Positions 1-5,336 of a DNA stretch of 6,924 bases are shown in pieces. Position 1 is the first letter of the stretch, and each line of letters begins with the position of its first letter. The translations under genes were made by a program, and so were the position numbers. The notes beneath the pieces were generated by a model that saw nothing but the letters and a program-made list of their open reading frames with translations, was not told the origin of the DNA and made no database searches. Source of the DNA: Alphaproteobacteria bacterium (GTDB lineage: Bacteria; Pseudomonadota; Alphaproteobacteria; Rickettsiales; UBA1997); contig VGDJ01000062.1 of the NCBI GenBank assembly GCA_016869775.1, positions 1-6,924 of the forward strand. The letters run 5' to 3'.

Positions 1-1022
1 CAAAAATTTTCGGCCAAAAGAGCAATATCGGATTCTCCACGCTCTTTTAAATCAGGCACTTTAATTGGAAAAGCCGAAATTCGATAATATAAATCTTCAC
101 GAAATTTTTTAATTTGTACCAGTTTGTTAAGATCGCGAGTGGTTGAGGCAATAATTCTAACATTAGCTTTAACCGGATATTTGCCAACAACCGGCGTAAA
201 TTCTCCCTCTTGCATAAAACGCAACAACTTAACTTGTAAATCTGTGCGCAGTGATTCAATTTTTTCAAGATAAAGAGTACCGTTATTAGCTTCGCGGATT
301 TTGCCGATATTTTTATATGAGCCATCGGGTACATATTTTTCTGAACCAAACAACTCTTCTTCACCATTGGTAGTTTTGAGCATATCACAATCCACCACAA
401 CGAATGGTTTTCCAGAGCTAGCAGAAGAACCGTGAATGGCTCTTGCCAAGAGCTCCTTTCCTGAACCGCGCGGACCTTCAATCAGAATAGAGATATTAGA
501 ATTAACGACTTTTTTAGCTAAACGAATAGCGTTTAAAATCGGCTCACTTTGACCAATAATATCAGAAAAAGCCACTTGATCCTTACCTTTTCTGGCAAGG
601 TGCGAAACTTGATATTTTAGATTCTTTTTTTCGATGGCATTATTAATTGAAGCCGTAACCCTTGCAAAAATATCGTTTTCACCTTTAACGATATAATCAA
701 TTGCACCATAATTTATAGCTGTTATTGCCAAGTTGACATCTTGATTTGCAGTTAAAACAATAACTTGAAGATCGCCTTTAATGGAATTAATTTGTTTTAA
801 AACCGTTAATCCGTCGAGATCAGGCATTGATAAATCAAGCAACATAACATCAACATCATGACATGAAATACCTTTTAAGACCTTGCGATTCATGAAAAAA
901 TCTACCACTTCCATTCCGCTAGACATAACTAGATAATTATGTCCGAGATTTTCAATAAAATGACTAATGATTTTTCTTTGCGTAGCTTCGTCGTCAACTA
1001 TTAGGATTGTTCTTTTTACCAT
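1..1022 (-). CDS. NtrC-like response regulator (receiver + degenerate sigma54-type AAA+ domain), 3' end cut by window
   Basis: Reading back from the ATG at 1022 gives 340 open codons to the window edge; the C-terminus, where a Fis-type DNA-binding domain would be expected, is outside. Residues 1-~125 are a receiver domain: acidic pair D10/D11, phosphoacceptor D63 (LLDLSMPD), T91 and K113 (YIVKG, where the usual K-P is K-G). Residues ~153-340 are a sigma54-activator-type AAA+ domain: IIGQSEPI, Walker A GPRGSGKE (183-190), ELFGSEK, sensor I RIIASTTRDL (289-298) and arginine-finger segment KFREDLYYRI (306-315). Two functional motifs are altered. The GAFTGA loop reads YVPDGS (230-235), and Walker B, usually GTLFLDEI, reads GTLYLEKI (248-255), so the acidic D-E pair is E-K. 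Family membership is clear. Sigma54 activation is doubtful, and a repurposed phospho-responsive regulator is inferred. It lies 27 nt downstream of the PPDK regulator gene on the same strand, probably co-transcribed. Confidence 0.9.
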   Translation of the reverse strand, partial: MVKRTILIVDDEATQRKIISHFIENLGHNYLVMSSGMEVVDFFMNRKVLKGISCHDVDVMLLDLSMPDLDGLTVLKQINSIKGDLQVIVLTANQDVNLAITAINYGAIDYIVKGENDIFARVTASINNAIEKKNLKYQVSHLARKGKDQVAFSDIIGQSEPILNAIRLAKKVVNSNISILIEGPRGSGKELLARAIHGSSASSGKPFVVVDCDMLKTTNGEEELFGSEKYVPDGSYKNIGKIREANNGTLYLEKIESLRTDLQVKLLRFMQEGEFTPVVGKYPVKANVRIIASTTRDLNKLVQIKKFREDLYYRISAFPIKVPDLKERGESDIALLAENF

Positions 1023-1049
1023 AAATAAAACTTTTTAATTCAATCGTTA

Positions 1050-1877
1050 TTATATTTTTTCTTTCAACTTCTTTTCTTGAAGAAGTTGAATTATTTTGGC
1101 CGAAGTTTCTTCAACCGACCTTTTGGTGACATCGATAACTGGACAATTCAACTTGGCAAAAAGCTTTCGCGATTCGGCAATTTCTTTTTTTATCGATTCA
1201 ATATCAACATATTCATTTTTTACCTCTTGACCAATTGAGGCTAAACGAGATTGTCTGATTTGAATAAGTTTTTCTGGATTAACAATTAATCCAACAACCA
1301 AGGGTTTTTTTAATTCGTAGATTGAGTTTGGAATAGTTTCAAAAGATACAAAGGGAATGTTTGCCACTTTATATCCGCGACACGATAAATAAACCGAAGT
1401 TGGAGATTTTGATGTTCTTGAAACACCAACAATAACAACATCAGCTTCATACAAATCCCATGTTGATTGACCATCATCATGAGTAATTGTATAACTTATC
1501 GCATCAACTCGCGAAAAATATCCACTATCTAACAAATGTTGCCTGCCCACACTATGGCTGATATTCTCACTTAGGTAATTAGAGAATTCAGCTATTATAT
1601 GGGATAAAACTGGTATGCAAGGCACTTTGAGTTCAAAACAAAATTTGCGCAAATCTTCAACCAAGCTATCGTGCATAATTGTATAAAGAACGATTCCGGG
1701 TTGTTTTACGATTGCCTCAAAAACCCTATCAAGCTGTGGTTTGGTTCTGATTAATGGCCAAATAAAATCATTTGATTCAACAGATTCAAACTGCGATAAA
1801 ACCGCTCTAGCAACCGAACTAAGTGTTTCACCAGTAGAATCGGAAATAAGATGCAGGTTGATGATTTTTTTGTCCAC
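1050..1877 (-). CDS. ppsR: pyruvate,phosphate dikinase regulatory protein (DUF299 kinase/pyrophosphorylase)
   Basis: This cytoplasmic bifunctional enzyme belongs to the family that inactivates pyruvate,phosphate dikinase (or PEP synthase) by ADP-dependent phosphorylation of an active-site threonine, and reactivates it by phosphate-dependent dephosphorylation, thereby setting flux between pyruvate and PEP. Seen with the 275-residue form: SDSTGET near the N-terminus (12-18), GRQH (111-114), HDDGQ (133-137), the P-loop-like GVSRTSKSPTS (151-161), PLVVGL, and a C-terminal DVTKRSVEET (249-258). All are family hallmarks, and the length is normal. The start is uncertain: a TTG at 1883 would add two residues. 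The GTG at 1877 is preferred because GTG is the commoner start and the family usually has only a short leader before the HLxSDSTGET motif. Neither start has a visible Shine-Dalgarno. It lies between tRNA-Lys upstream and the response regulator downstream. The dikinase gene itself is not in the window. Confidence 0.95.
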   Translation of the reverse strand: MDKKIINLHLISDSTGETLSSVARAVLSQFESVESNDFIWPLIRTKPQLDRVFEAIVKQPGIVLYTIMHDSLVEDLRKFCFELKVPCIPVLSHIIAEFSNYLSENISHSVGRQHLLDSGYFSRVDAISYTITHDDGQSTWDLYEADVVIVGVSRTSKSPTSVYLSCRGYKVANIPFVSFETIPNSIYELKKPLVVGLIVNPEKLIQIRQSRLASIGQEVKNEYVDIESIKKEIAESRKLFAKLNCPVIDVTKRSVEETSAKIIQLLQEKKLKEKI

Positions 1878-2032
1878 TAGCAAAAATTTTTAGTTTTATG
1901 GCGATTGTTTTAATAAGATTAGTTTTTTAGTTTTTGAAAAAAAATCAATCTATTTTATTGCTAAATTTTTTTTAAAAAAGACATGAAGAACTATCAGATA
2001 TTTTTAGTAAATAATTATGGGATATTTTGAAG

Positions 2033-2108
2033 TGGTGAGCACGGTTGGAATCGAACCAACGACAACCTCATTAAAAGTGAGGTGCTCTACCGACTGAGCT
2101 ACGTGCTC
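2033..2108 (-). tRNA. tRNA-Lys (anticodon UUU), CCA encoded
   Basis: The minus strand folds into a complete 76-nt cloverleaf. The acceptor stem GAGCACG pairs with CGTGCTC (7 bp, perfect), followed by discriminator A and a genomically encoded CCA. The D arm is GCTC/GAGC, the anticodon stem is CCTCA/TGAGG with loop CTTTTAA, giving anticodon TTT (lysine, reads AAA and AAG), and the T arm is GTTGG/CCAAC with loop TTCGATT. There is no intron and no mismatch in any stem. It is transcribed in the same direction as the PPDK regulator gene, whose start lies about 155 nt further on. The GC-rich tRNA stands out sharply from its AT-rich surroundings. Confidence 0.98.
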
Positions 2109-2475
2109 TTCAAGAAATGAAGAAATTTTGAAACCGGATTTACTTCAACTAAAATTTGCCTAAATTTGCCTAAATTTTAATTTAGTTAGATTTTAGTTAG
2201 ATGGATTTTGTTTGGTTTGTAATTGTGATTTTCTCTGTAAAATTAGGAGCGGTATTTTTAAAGACTTATAAAATAATATGCAACCACTTTATAATAAATT
2301 TTGCCAGAATTTAAAATTTAAATAAATTCCAGAAATTAAACTTACGATTTTAAAAATTCTTAATAAAATTTTTCATCCATTTAAAATCCCACTTTAAATT
2401 TATCTAGAATAATATCTAAAAACTAACCCAACAAAACCCCCAATAATTATACTTAATTTTACTCATAAATTTAGC
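2109..2475. promoter_or_regulatory. divergent AT-rich intergenic region between tRNA-Lys and kdsB
   Basis: This 367-nt stretch separates leftward transcription (tRNA-Lys, ppsR, regulator) from the rightward kdsB chain, so it should hold promoters for both. I see no confident -35/-10 pair. TATAAT at 2290-2295 and TATACT at 2448-2453 resemble -10 boxes on the plus strand, the second ending 22 nt before the kdsB start, but neither has a good TTGACA-like partner at 16-18 nt, and such matches are expected by chance in this composition. The part next to the tRNA carries short direct and inverted repeats (listed separately). A 37-codon hydrophobic ORF at 2201-2314 is possible but poorly supported. 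No known RNA family or riboswitch was recognised by eye. Confidence 0.5.
2147..2201. repeat. cluster of short direct and inverted repeats upstream of tRNA-Lys/kdsB
   Basis: Three patterns overlap in 55 nt. AAATTTGCCT occurs twice in exact tandem (2152-2161 and 2162-2171). TTTAGTTAGA occurs twice with an 11-nt period (2181-2190 and 2192-2201). A 9-bp inverted pair, AACTAAAAT (2147-2155) with ATTTTAGTT (2190-2198), encloses the block, and a small palindrome, CTAAATT-TT-AATTTAG (2170-2185), sits at its centre. The repeat periods of 10 and 11 nt are close to one DNA helical turn. This could be an operator for a protein binding one face of the helix, or only replication slippage in AT-rich DNA; the sequence does not decide between them. 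Confidence 0.5.
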
Positions 2476-3219
2476 ATGAAAACTATTATTTTGATTCCTT
2501 CGCGACTTGCCTCAACTCGCTTACCCAACAAACCAATTGCCGATATAAATGGCAAAACCATGATCCAGAGAGTTTATGAACAAACTTTAAAAACTAATTT
2601 CAGCGCCAATTGTGGTGAGGTATATATTGCTACTGATAGCCAAACTATTGCCGATGAAATCAAAAAATTTAATGGCAAATATATTATGACCAATCCCGAA
2701 TTGCCATCTGGAACTGATAGAATTTTTTCGGCTTATAAAATTCTCAATAAAAATTTTGATATCATTGTTAATGTTCAAGGAGACCTGCCAAATATTGATC
2801 CAAAGGTAATTGATGATTGTATTGAGTTAGCTAGAAATAATCCTTGCGACATTGCCACTGTAGCCTCAATAATTAAAGATAAAACTGAGATAACTAATCC
2901 AAATGTTGTTAAGATAGCTCTTGGTAAAAACGGAAATGCGCTTTATTTTTCTAGATCTCCGATTCCTTTCTCAAAAAATAATGATGAGGATTTTCTTCAT
3001 CACATTGGTATCTATGCTTTCAAAAAAAATGCTCTCGAAAAATTCGTTAATCTTGCGCCATCAACTCTTGAAAAGCGAGAAAGCCTTGAACAGTTGCGCG
3101 CTCTAGAAAACAGCATGAGTATTGCCGTAAAAATAGTTGATACCCACCCCTTGTCAGTTGATACGCTTGATGATCTAGAAAAAATTTCCAACCTTATAAA
3201 ACAATATGAAAACCACTAA
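2476..3219 (+). CDS. kdsB: 3-deoxy-manno-octulosonate cytidylyltransferase (CMP-KDO synthetase)
   Basis: It activates KDO with CTP to give CMP-KDO and pyrophosphate in the cytoplasm, the donor for the inner core of lipopolysaccharide, so the organism should make an LPS outer membrane. The 247 residues are normal for the family. Visible motifs in order: nucleotide-binding IPSRLASTRLPNKP (7-20), ATD (52-54), SGTDRI (78-83), metal-binding VNVQGDLP (98-105; usual form VQGDEP, with the aspartate kept as D103), NPNVVKI, YFSRSPIP (157-164), HIGIYAF, the LEKRESLEQLRALE block (198-211) and SVDTLDDLE (227-235). The ATG at 2476 puts the Rossmann strand right at the N-terminus as in homologues; no Shine-Dalgarno is visible. 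It is the first gene of the rightward chain, and its last 14 nt overlap the next gene in another frame. Confidence 0.97.
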   Translation: MKTIILIPSRLASTRLPNKPIADINGKTMIQRVYEQTLKTNFSANCGEVYIATDSQTIADEIKKFNGKYIMTNPELPSGTDRIFSAYKILNKNFDIIVNVQGDLPNIDPKVIDDCIELARNNPCDIATVASIIKDKTEITNPNVVKIALGKNGNALYFSRSPIPFSKNNDEDFLHHIGIYAFKKNALEKFVNLAPSTLEKRESLEQLRALENSMSIAVKIVDTHPLSVDTLDDLEKISNLIKQYENH

Positions 3220-3709
3220 AAAAATCAAAAAAACCATTGGATGGAAAGAGTGGTTCAGTCTAGATTGCCTTGCTTTACCAGCCATTAAAGGAAAAATTGA
3301 CACTGGCGCCAAAACCTCGGCACTTCATGCTTTTAACATTGAAACTTTTTATATTGAAGACGTTGAGTATGTTAGTTTCGAAATTCATCCCTTGCAAAAA
3401 AATAAAAGGCTGATTAGAAAGTGCGTATCAAGAGTTATTGACCGCAGAATGGTCTCAGATTCAAGTGGCAAAAAAGAAAAGCGCATCGTGATTAAATCAG
3501 ATTTAAAAATTGGCGAAAGAAAAATTCGTATTGAATTCACCCTTACCAATCGAGATAACATGTCATTTCGAATGCTTTTGGGTCGCGAGGCAATAAAACA
3601 GGCCAAAATGATTGTTGATGTTTCTAAATCTTTTGCGCAAGGCAAAATTAAAAGAAGTCAAATTCTAAAACTTTATCGCGAAATTAAACCCAATTCATTA
3701 GAAATTTAA
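3206..3709 (+). CDS. rimB: RimB-like retropepsin-type protease (annotated in databases as ATP-dependent zinc protease, COG4067/PF05618)
   Basis: A 167-residue single-domain protein. The retropepsin-like active-site signature KIDTGAKTSALHA lies at 30-42 with candidate catalytic D32, and the second family block MLLGREAI is at 123-130. The rest is basic beta-rich sequence with no signal peptide or membrane segment, so it should be cytoplasmic. The family name 'zinc protease' is historical; the fold is that of aspartic retropepsins. In Pseudomonas, the homologue RimB works against RimK by trimming glutamate tails from ribosomal protein S6. The next gene, 1 nt away, encodes RimK, which makes that role likely here by inference. 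The ATG at 3206 lies 14 nt inside the end of kdsB; the next in-frame ATG is far downstream and would destroy the DTGA motif, so the overlapping start is favoured. The family assignment is firmer than the gene name. Confidence 0.88.
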   Translation: MKTTKKIKKTIGWKEWFSLDCLALPAIKGKIDTGAKTSALHAFNIETFYIEDVEYVSFEIHPLQKNKRLIRKCVSRVIDRRMVSDSSGKKEKRIVIKSDLKIGERKIRIEFTLTNRDNMSFRMLLGREAIKQAKMIVDVSKSFAQGKIKRSQILKLYREIKPNSLEI

Positions 3710-3710
3710 T

Positions 3711-4604
3711 ATGAAAATAATCTTATTAGCCTCAAATCCAAATCTTTATTCTAATCAACGTATCGTTGAGTCTGCCAAATCGCGTGGTCATGAAATAGAA
3801 TTCGTCAATGTTGGTGGATCTTATATCAAAATTTCGCCAAATAATTGTGAAGTTTATCACCAAGAGGGCAAAAAATTATCTAAAATTGATTTTGTTATTC
3901 CACGCATCAAACCCGCTATGACCTTTTATGGCACAGCCATTGTTCGTCAGTTTGAGGTTATGGGCGTAAAGTGTCTAAATAGCTCTGACGCAATAACAAA
4001 ATCACGCGATAAACTTCATACTTTACAAATTCTTGCACAACACAAATTAGGATTACCAATCACTTCATTTGCCAATTCCTCCTACGATACCAAAGATTTA
4101 ATTAAAATTGTTGGTGGCGCACCGTTGGTTGTCAAGCTTCTTGAAGGCACCAAAGGAGTTGGAGTAGTTTTGGCCGAAACCACCAAAGCCGGTGAAAGCG
4201 TTATAAATGCTTTTAGGAGTTTAAAAGCCGATGTTTTAGTTCAACAATATATTAAAGAATCAAAGGGCCAAGACATTCGTTGCTTTGTAATTGGTGATCA
4301 GGTTGTAGCCTCGATGGAGCGCATTGCACAAGAAGGAGAATTTCGCGCCAACATTCATCTTGGTGCTACCGCACGCTTTATTGATATTAGCGATGAAGAG
4401 CGAGAATTGGCCATTCGAGCCGCCAAAATTATTGGCCTTGAAGTTGCTGGAGTCGACATGGTACGCTCAAATTCAGGTGCCAAAATTCTTGAATTAAACT
4501 CCTCTCCGGGACTCGAGGGAATTGAAGGTGCATGCGCAATAAATATCGCCGATAAAATGATCGAATATATGGAAAACAAATTCAAAAATAATGACAAAAA
4601 TTGA
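3711..4604 (+). CDS. rimK: RimK family ATP-grasp alpha-L-glutamate ligase
   Basis: It adds glutamate residues to a protein or peptide carboxyl end using ATP; in E. coli and Pseudomonas the target is the C-terminus of ribosomal protein S6. The 297 residues match the usual ~300. An N-terminal pre-ATP-grasp domain (MKIILLASNPNLYS, FVIPRIKP at 61-68, YGTAIVRQFE) precedes the ATP-grasp fold. Visible there are SRDKLHTLQIL (98-108), nucleotide-binding K142 in VVKLLEGTKGVGV, DIRCFVIG (188-195), ASMER (200-204), FRANIHLG (211-218), D249 in GVDM, and metal-binding E261 and N263 in LELNSSPGLEGIEG, nearly identical to E. coli RimK. It starts 1 nt after the rimB-like gene and overlaps engB by 14 nt. Whether S6 of this organism ends in glutamates cannot be seen here, so another substrate is possible. 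Confidence 0.95.
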   Translation: MKIILLASNPNLYSNQRIVESAKSRGHEIEFVNVGGSYIKISPNNCEVYHQEGKKLSKIDFVIPRIKPAMTFYGTAIVRQFEVMGVKCLNSSDAITKSRDKLHTLQILAQHKLGLPITSFANSSYDTKDLIKIVGGAPLVVKLLEGTKGVGVVLAETTKAGESVINAFRSLKADVLVQQYIKESKGQDIRCFVIGDQVVASMERIAQEGEFRANIHLGATARFIDISDEERELAIRAAKIIGLEVAGVDMVRSNSGAKILELNSSPGLEGIEGACAINIADKMIEYMENKFKNNDKN

Positions 4605-5217
4605 TCCCAAAAAAATTTTTAACGGCGAAATCGAATTTATAAAAGGCGCTCATAATTTATCACAAATCCCGCACCATCACTACCCTGAATTTGCATTTAT
4701 TGGCGCATCCAATGTTGGTAAATCGAGCTTAATTAACGCCATATTTTCTCAGAAAATCGCCATCGTTTCATCAACTCCCGGTAGAACTCAGCAACTCAAT
4801 TTTTTTAAAATTAATGGCTTTCGTGACGGTTTTGTTGTAGTTGATTTACCGGGCTATGGTTTCGCCAAAGCTCACAACAAAAAAATTCAACATTGGCAAG
4901 ATACAACTTTTGATTACTTGCTAAATCGTCAAAATCTAAAGAGAATTTTTTTGTTGATCGATGGCATCAAAGGCCTGAAAAATCACGATCAAGAAGTAAT
5001 TGAAATCTTCAATCAATATCGCGTCAACTTTCAAATTATTCTAACCAAAATTGATAAAATAAATCTTGAAGCCCAACAAAAATGTGTTCAAGAAATTCAA
5101 AATCGTTTAAAAATTTATTCAAATTTTTGTGATAAAATAATTTTATCTAGTAGTTCAAAAAAATATGGAATTTTCGACATTCAAAATGAAATTCTTGAAA
5201 TTTTGCGCCACTTATGA
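4591..5217 (+). CDS. engB: ribosome biogenesis GTP-binding protein EngB/YsxC/YihA
   Basis: A small TRAFAC-class GTPase needed for late assembly of the large ribosomal subunit; cytoplasmic and usually essential. The 208 residues are typical. All G motifs are in place: G1 GASNVGKSS (38-46), the family-specific G2 STPGRTQ (61-67), G3 DLPGYGFAK (85-93), G4 TKID (152-155) and G5 SSSSKKYG (186-193). HWQDTTFDYLLNR and FLLIDGIKGLKNHDQEV are also family-typical. The ATG at 4591 lies 14 nt inside the end of rimK, and no Shine-Dalgarno is seen, so its translation may depend on ribosomes finishing rimK. Its TGA stop overlaps the ATG of the next small ORF as ATGA. Placement after rimB/rimK groups three proteins linked to ribosome modification or assembly. 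Confidence 0.97.
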   Translation: MTKIDPKKIFNGEIEFIKGAHNLSQIPHHHYPEFAFIGASNVGKSSLINAIFSQKIAIVSSTPGRTQQLNFFKINGFRDGFVVVDLPGYGFAKAHNKKIQHWQDTTFDYLLNRQNLKRIFLLIDGIKGLKNHDQEVIEIFNQYRVNFQIILTKIDKINLEAQQKCVQEIQNRLKIYSNFCDKIILSSSSKKYGIFDIQNEILEILRHL

Positions 5218-5336
5218 AAATTTTGTTAACCATTTTAATTACCAGTCTAATTATTTTTTTGACGGTACTAATAATCAACTATTCTACCTACAACGGCAAC
5301 CATAAAAACAAATATTCGAATGAAAAAGATCAATAA
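5214..5336 (+). CDS. small single-pass membrane protein, 40 residues, between engB and hslU
   Basis: The ATG at 5214 overlaps the engB stop as ATGA, and the TAA at 5334-5336 falls 17 nt inside hslU. The 40-residue product begins MKILLTILITSLIIFLTVLI, a continuous hydrophobic run (about residues 3-21) suitable for one inner-membrane helix. A hydrophilic tail (22-40, NYSTYNGNHKNKYSNEKDQ) rich in asparagine, lysine and tyrosine follows. There is no lipobox cysteine and no AXA-type signal peptidase site that I can make out, so an anchored small protein is more likely than a secreted one. Support for coding is the junction geometry: it fills the only otherwise empty 100 nt of the chain and overlaps both neighbours as the other genes do. 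I do not recognise a family. A chance ORF in AT-rich spacer cannot be excluded, because poly-T/A stretches readily encode hydrophobic residues. Confidence 0.55.
   Translation: MKILLTILITSLIIFLTVLIINYSTYNGNHKNKYSNEKDQ

Noticed and set aside
47..481. Minus-strand open frame of 144 codons
   Set aside because: It lies wholly within the response-regulator gene in another frame on the same strand. The regulator frame gives clear receiver and AAA+ motifs, while this one gives a leucine/lysine-rich translation with no motif.
2108..2122. Small hairpin CTTCA/TGAAG at the tRNA 5' boundary
   Set aside because: Only 5 bp, overlaps the first tRNA base and is on the 5' side of the tRNA, so it cannot be its terminator; probably chance.
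2290..2295. TATAAT as a kdsB promoter -10 box
   Set aside because: A perfect hexamer but no -35 partner at proper spacing, and it lies about 180 nt before the start codon; such hexamers are expected by chance in this base composition.
4355..4597. Antisense frame within rimK, and similar short frames within kdsB (2587-2778, 2921-3106), rimB (3385-3645) and hslU (6140-6325)
   Set aside because: All overlap well-identified genes along their whole length and show no domain or initiation signal of their own.
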